Below the pieces are notes generated by a model. The model was not told the origin of the DNA and searched no databases. It saw only the letters and a list, made by a program, of their open reading frames with translations. Of a DNA stretch of 64,000 nt, positions 60,666 through 64,000 are shown one piece after another. How positions within the stretch are numbered: the first letter of the stretch is position 1; every line of letters starts with the position of its first letter. The translations under genes and the position numbers were made by a program. The stretch spans positions 1 through 64,000 of the forward strand of contig NZ_CP126970.1 in assembly GCF_030252185.1 (NCBI RefSeq), given 5' to 3'. The stretch comes from Corynebacterium suedekumii. GTDB lineage: Bacteria > Actinomycetota > Actinomycetes > Mycobacteriales > Mycobacteriaceae.

Positions 60666-61487
60666 GTGGACATCCCTGACGCCGCGGGTTCTTCGGCGGA
60701 GTCGCCGGCCGAGTCACCGAAGGACACCCCCAACGTCCAGTCCCTGGTCCGCGGCCTGTCCGTCATCCGGACCTTCAACGACGACCATCCCCGGCAGACT
60801 CTCGCCCAGGTCGCCGAGGCCACCGGCCTGGCACGCGCCACCGCCCGCCGGTTCCTGCACACGCTCGTCTCCGTCGGCTACGCCGGCACCGACGGTACCG
60901 AGTTCTGGCTCACCCCCCGGATCCTCGAACTCGGCTACAGCTACATGTCCGGCCTCGGGCTGCCCGCCATCGCGCAGCCCCGCCTGGAGGAACTGTCCCG
61001 CCGCATCGGCGAATCCAGCTCCCTGTCCGTCCTCGACGGCACGGACGTGGTCTACGTCAACCGCGTGCCGGTGCGACGGATCATGACGGTGTCCATCACC
61101 ATCGGCACCCGCTTCCCCGCCTACGCCACCTCCATGGGCCGGGTCATCCTCGCCGACATGACGCCTGAGGACCTCGACCACTACCTCGACACCGTCGACC
61201 TCGTCCCACTGACCCCGATGACCAAGGTCGACCCCGACGAGCTCCGTACCGTCATCGCCCAGGTCCGGGACCAGGGCTGGGCCATCGTGGACCAGGAACT
61301 CGAACCCGGACTACGGTCCCTGGCCGCCCCCGTCCGCTCCCCACAGGGCACAGTGGTGGCAGCGGTCAACATCTCGACCCAGACGGTCGTCCACGATCTC
61401 GAGGACCTCCACCGCCGGTTCCTGCCGGCCCTGATCGAGACGGCCGAACAGATCTCCCACGACCTCGCCGCCACCGAACTGTTCTAG
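60666..61487 (+). CDS. pcaR: IclR-family regulator of the beta-ketoadipate genes
   Basis: 273 aa from GTG, eight bases after AAGGAG. The winged helix covers SLVRGLSVIRTFNDDHPRQT and LAQVAEATGLARATARRFLH; the IclR effector domain follows, with residues such as SSSLSVLDGTDVVYVNRV. Position between pcaIJ and pcaFD and a Pob/Pca-type length support PcaR. It is the first gene of the plus-strand unit. Confidence 0.88.
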   Translation: MDIPDAAGSSAESPAESPKDTPNVQSLVRGLSVIRTFNDDHPRQTLAQVAEATGLARATARRFLHTLVSVGYAGTDGTEFWLTPRILELGYSYMSGLGLPAIAQPRLEELSRRIGESSSLSVLDGTDVVYVNRVPVRRIMTVSITIGTRFPAYATSMGRVILADMTPEDLDHYLDTVDLVPLTPMTKVDPDELRTVIAQVRDQGWAIVDQELEPGLRSLAAPVRSPQGTVVAAVNISTQTVVHDLEDLHRRFLPALIETAEQISHDLAATELF

Positions 61488-61507
61488 AAAGGCTAGAAAG
61501 GAACACC

Positions 61508-62758
61508 ATGACTGACACCACCTCCACCAAGAACGACACCGACATCGTCATCTGCTCCCCGCTGCGTACCCCGGTCGGCGGCTACGGCGGCTCCTTCACC
61601 GGCGTCCCCGTCCAGGACCTGGCCACCATCGTGGTCAAGGCCATCATCGAGCGCACCGGCATCGACCCGACCGAGGTCGACGACCTCATCCTCGGCCAGG
61701 CCTCCCCCGCCGGCTCCGCCCCCGCCCTGGGCCGCGTCGTCGCCCTCGACGCCGGCCTCGGCGAGTCCGTGCCCGGCATGCAGCTCGACCGCCGCTGCGG
61801 CTCCGGCCTGCAGGCCGTGGCCACCGCCGCCGCCCACGTCGCCTCCGGTGCCGCCGACCTCATCATCGCCGGCGGCGCCGAGTCCATGTCGCGCGCCGAG
61901 TACACCGTCACCCCCGACATCCGCTGGGGAGTCAAGGGCGGCGACCTCGTCCTGCGCGACCGCCTCGCCGAGGGCCGCGAGTCCGCCGGCGGCAAGAACC
62001 ACCCGATCCCCGGCGGCATGATCGAGACCGCCGAGAACCTCCGCCGCGAGTACTCCATCGCCCGCGAGGCCCAGGACGAGATGGCCGTCGAATCCCACCG
62101 CCGCGCCGTCGCCGCCCAGACCGAGGGACTCTTCGACGCCGAGATCGTCCCCGTCGAGGTGGCCGGCAAGCGCCGCAAGGACCCCTCCGTGATCATCGAC
62201 AAGGACGAGCACCCGCGCGAGGACACCTCCCTGGAGAAGCTGGCGAAGCTGCGCCCCATCATGGGCCGCCAGGACGAGGAGGCCACCGTCACTGCCGGCA
62301 ACGCCTCCGGCCAGAACGACGGCGCCGCCGCCATGATCGTCACCACCCGTGCCAAGGCCGCCGAACTCGGCCTGACCCCCATGCTCGCCTTCAAGGGTTG
62401 GGCCGTCGCCGGCGTCGCCCCGGAGACCATGGGCATCGGCCCGGTCCCCGCCACCGCCAAGGTCCTCGACCGCCTCGGCCTGACCCTCGACGACATGGAC
62501 CTCATCGAGCTCAACGAGGCTTTCGCCGCCCAGGCCCTGTCCGTCCTGTCCGAGTGGGGCATCTCCGCCGACGACAAGCGCCTCAACCCCGTCGGTTCCG
62601 GCATCTCCCTCGGCCACCCGGTCGGCGCCACCGGCGCCCGGATGCTCGTCACCATCGCCCACGAACTCCAGCGTTCCGACGACGCCACCACCGGCCTGGT
62701 CACCATGTGCATCGGTGGCGGCCAGGGTCTCGCCGCTGTCGTGGAGAAGGAGAACTAG
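61508..62758 (+). CDS. pcaF: Beta-ketoadipyl-CoA thiolase
   Basis: 416 aa. It cleaves 3-oxoadipyl-CoA to acetyl-CoA and succinyl-CoA. Thiolase residues: Cys97 in LDRRCGSGLQAV, the His in LGHPVGATGARM and the second Cys in TMCIGGGQGL. AGAAAGG sites precede the ATG. It sits 20 bp after pcaR and 3 bp before pcaD, consistent with one operon. Confidence 0.93.
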   Translation: MTDTTSTKNDTDIVICSPLRTPVGGYGGSFTGVPVQDLATIVVKAIIERTGIDPTEVDDLILGQASPAGSAPALGRVVALDAGLGESVPGMQLDRRCGSGLQAVATAAAHVASGAADLIIAGGAESMSRAEYTVTPDIRWGVKGGDLVLRDRLAEGRESAGGKNHPIPGGMIETAENLRREYSIAREAQDEMAVESHRRAVAAQTEGLFDAEIVPVEVAGKRRKDPSVIIDKDEHPREDTSLEKLAKLRPIMGRQDEEATVTAGNASGQNDGAAAMIVTTRAKAAELGLTPMLAFKGWAVAGVAPETMGIGPVPATAKVLDRLGLTLDDMDLIELNEAFAAQALSVLSEWGISADDKRLNPVGSGISLGHPVGATGARMLVTIAHELQRSDDATTGLVTMCIGGGQGLAAVVEKEN

Positions 62759-62761
62759 ACC

Positions 62762-63529
62762 ATGATCCTGCATTCCGTCACCTACGGCCCCGAGTCCGAC
62801 TCCGAGCCGGTCGTCTTCCTCGGCTCGATCGCCTCCACCACCGACATGTGGCTGCCGCAGCTCGACGAGCTGTCCAAAACCCGCCGCGTCATCGCCCTCG
62901 ACCACCGCGGTCACGGGCTCTCCCCCGACCCGGACGTCACCCCCGGCGAGACCACCTTCGACGATCTCGCCGCCGACGTCCTCTCCACCCTCGACGAGCT
63001 CGGCGTGGACACGTTCCAGGTCGTCGGCCTCTCCCTCGGCGGTGCGATGGCCCAGTACCTCACCGCCACCTCCGGCCGCGTCACCCGCGCCGCCTTCCTG
63101 TGCACCGCCGCCTACTTCGGTGGCACCGAGAAGTGGCACCCCCGTGCCGAGCTCACCCGCGCGCAGGGCCTCGAGCCCATGGCCGACGGCGTCATCGACT
63201 TCTGGCTGACCAAGGACTTCCAGGCCGCCCACCCCGCAACCACCGCCGCCTACCGACGCATGGTGGTCTCCACCCGTGGCATCGGCTACGCCTCCTGCTC
63301 CGACGCCCTGGCCCACTGGGACTTCCGTGACCGCCTCAGTGAGATCACCGTCCCCGTCCTCGCACTGGCCGCCGACCAGGACCAGTCCACTCCCCCGGAG
63401 GCCGTCAAGGCCATCGCCGACGGAGTCTCCGGACCGGTCGAGTACGTCGAGGTCTCCCCCGGCGCCCACGTGCCCACCATCGAGGTGCCCGAGCAGGTCA
63501 CCAAGGCTCTGGTCGACTTCTTCGGCTAG
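62762..63529 (+). CDS. pcaD: 3-oxoadipate enol-lactonase
   Basis: 255 aa, alpha/beta-hydrolase fold. The nucleophile is Ser91 in VVGLSLGGAMAQ, the acid Asp in ALAADQDQSTPP, and the His in SPGAHVPTIEVP. It hydrolyses 3-oxoadipate enol-lactone, the step before the CoA-transferase. There is no fused PcaC (decarboxylase) domain, unlike some corynebacterial versions, and no pcaC follows within the window. Confidence 0.92.
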   Translation: MILHSVTYGPESDSEPVVFLGSIASTTDMWLPQLDELSKTRRVIALDHRGHGLSPDPDVTPGETTFDDLAADVLSTLDELGVDTFQVVGLSLGGAMAQYLTATSGRVTRAAFLCTAAYFGGTEKWHPRAELTRAQGLEPMADGVIDFWLTKDFQAAHPATTAAYRRMVVSTRGIGYASCSDALAHWDFRDRLSEITVPVLALAADQDQSTPPEAVKAIADGVSGPVEYVEVSPGAHVPTIEVPEQVTKALVDFFG

Positions 63530-63545
63530 GTTTCCCCGCTTATCG

Positions 63546-63587
63546 ACGCCGCCGCGTCCCCCACGTCATGTGGGGGCGCGGCGGCGT
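63546..63587. terminator. Hairpin terminator after pcaD
   Basis: Stem ACGCCGCCGCG and CCCCCAC pair with GTGGGGG and CGCGGCGGCGT with one bulged T and a GTCAT loop. A short TTCT follows. It also separates the antitoxin gene on the other strand. Confidence 0.65.
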
Positions 63588-63589
63588 TC

Positions 63590-63970
63590 TCATGAGGTCA
63601 GCTGGTGGATACGTTGATGGGACACCCCGAGAAACTCCGCTGCATCACGTCCGGACACACCCGCATTCCTGAGCTCGACAGCCAGCGCGCGGGTGGCCTC
63701 CTGCGCCTCCCGCTCCAGTTCGTGGGCACGTTCGCGTTTACTCCGGATCTCCGCAGCACGTTGCGCGATGCTCCGAATCCCGTCGACCCTGATGTCCATA
63801 ACGATGTCGAAGCAACTGATGGGTTGCCCCGTCACCAGGTGTGCCACCTCCGCTATCGCCGCTTCCACCGCCGACATGGTCCGGGCCTGAGTCACCTGCC
63901 CCAGGCTGGGAATTTCTACCTCCCACCACTGCCCCTGTCGGTGAACGACAGCTTCCACTCGCGTGCTCAT
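63590..63970 (-). CDS. HicB-like antitoxin with helix-turn-helix
   Basis: 126 aa. The amino-terminal half (VEAVVHRQGQWWEVEIPSLG) has the partial RNase-H fold of HicB-type antitoxins; the middle is a charged helix, and the carboxy terminus NAGVSGRDAAEFLGVSHQRI is a DNA-binding helix-turn-helix. Strong GGAGGAG site. ATG overlaps the stop of the upstream partial gene (ATGA), as in a toxin-antitoxin pair. The family call is moderate. Confidence 0.7.
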   Translation of the reverse strand: MSTRVEAVVHRQGQWWEVEIPSLGQVTQARTMSAVEAAIAEVAHLVTGQPISCFDIVMDIRVDGIRSIAQRAAEIRSKRERAHELEREAQEATRALAVELRNAGVSGRDAAEFLGVSHQRIHQLTS

Positions 63971-64000
63971 GCTGACTCCTCCATGATCTTCCTGATCTGT
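63967..64000 (-). CDS. Partial gene upstream of the HicB-like antitoxin (possible HicA-type toxin)
   Basis: Only the last 11 codons are in the window, reading IRKIMEESA and a TGA that overlaps the antitoxin ATG. HicA-type toxins often end in an LRxIL-like helix, so this end is compatible, but too little is visible for a firm call. Confidence 0.4.
   Translation of the reverse strand, partial: QIRKIMEESA

Overview
The window is high-GC chromosomal DNA of an actinobacterium, almost certainly a Corynebacterium. It carries two mycolyltransferases of the Cmt/antigen-85 type, a BCCT osmolyte transporter, an RNase E with long basic arms, and the actinobacterial gene order valS-folC-DUF4233-ndk-rne-rplU-rpmA-obg-proB-proA-nadD-rsfS-gpgP-like. 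No tRNA, rRNA or CRISPR array was seen. Codon third positions are strongly G/C, so most long antisense frames are shadows.

Layout. 1-6.8 kb: a YeeE/YedE (TsuA-like) thiosulfate transporter cut by the left edge, a broken FUSC-family gene, a metallophosphoesterase, a FrnE-type DsbA protein, a large HPII-type catalase and a frameshifted stress/PNPOx protein. 7-16 kb: a BCCT transporter, lipoproteins, an unknown 310-aa protein, a YoaK-type membrane protein, two mycolyltransferases and a xylulokinase. 16-25 kb: a class II Fic protein, lepA, a PemK-like protein, rpsT, lysE-type exporter, ankyrin protein, holA, and comEC/comEA (comEC frameshifted). 25-38.4 kb: degV, a GpgP-like phosphatase, rsfS, nadD, a cutinase-like esterase, proA, two tandem 2-hydroxyacid dehydrogenases, proB, obg, rpmA and rplU; an ISL3 element splits a small gene next to obg. 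38.5-53 kb: rne, ndk, folC and valS, interrupted by a pirin-acetyltransferase-AhpD operon and followed by a MerR-led membrane-protein cassette. 53-64 kb: an Hsp70-like protein, an IS481 element, mdh, a TetR regulator, clpX, and the beta-ketoadipate (pca) genes pcaIJ / pcaR-pcaF-pcaD, ending in a HicB-like antitoxin and a partial partner.

The genes fit a soil or environmental Corynebacterium: mycolate cell envelope, osmoprotection, peroxide defence (catalase, AhpD-like, DsbA-like), aromatic catabolism and core translation/proteolysis functions. Many genes lack a Shine-Dalgarno and instead have TANNNT 6-8 nt before the start codon, the arrangement expected for leaderless mRNAs.

Most notable structures: (i) intergenic 52-bp hairpin repeats in two tandem pairs, with looser relatives elsewhere; (ii) an IS481 element whose 6-bp target duplication GCTAGC holds the stop codons of both mdh and the transposase; (iii) an ISL3 element with a perfect 8-bp duplication that splits a gene whose frame is restored if the insertion is removed; (iv) a MerR gene with its own 19-bp-spacer promoter leading a small membrane-protein cassette; (v) five disrupted genes in 64 kb; (vi) a recurrent decamer GTCGATACGC.
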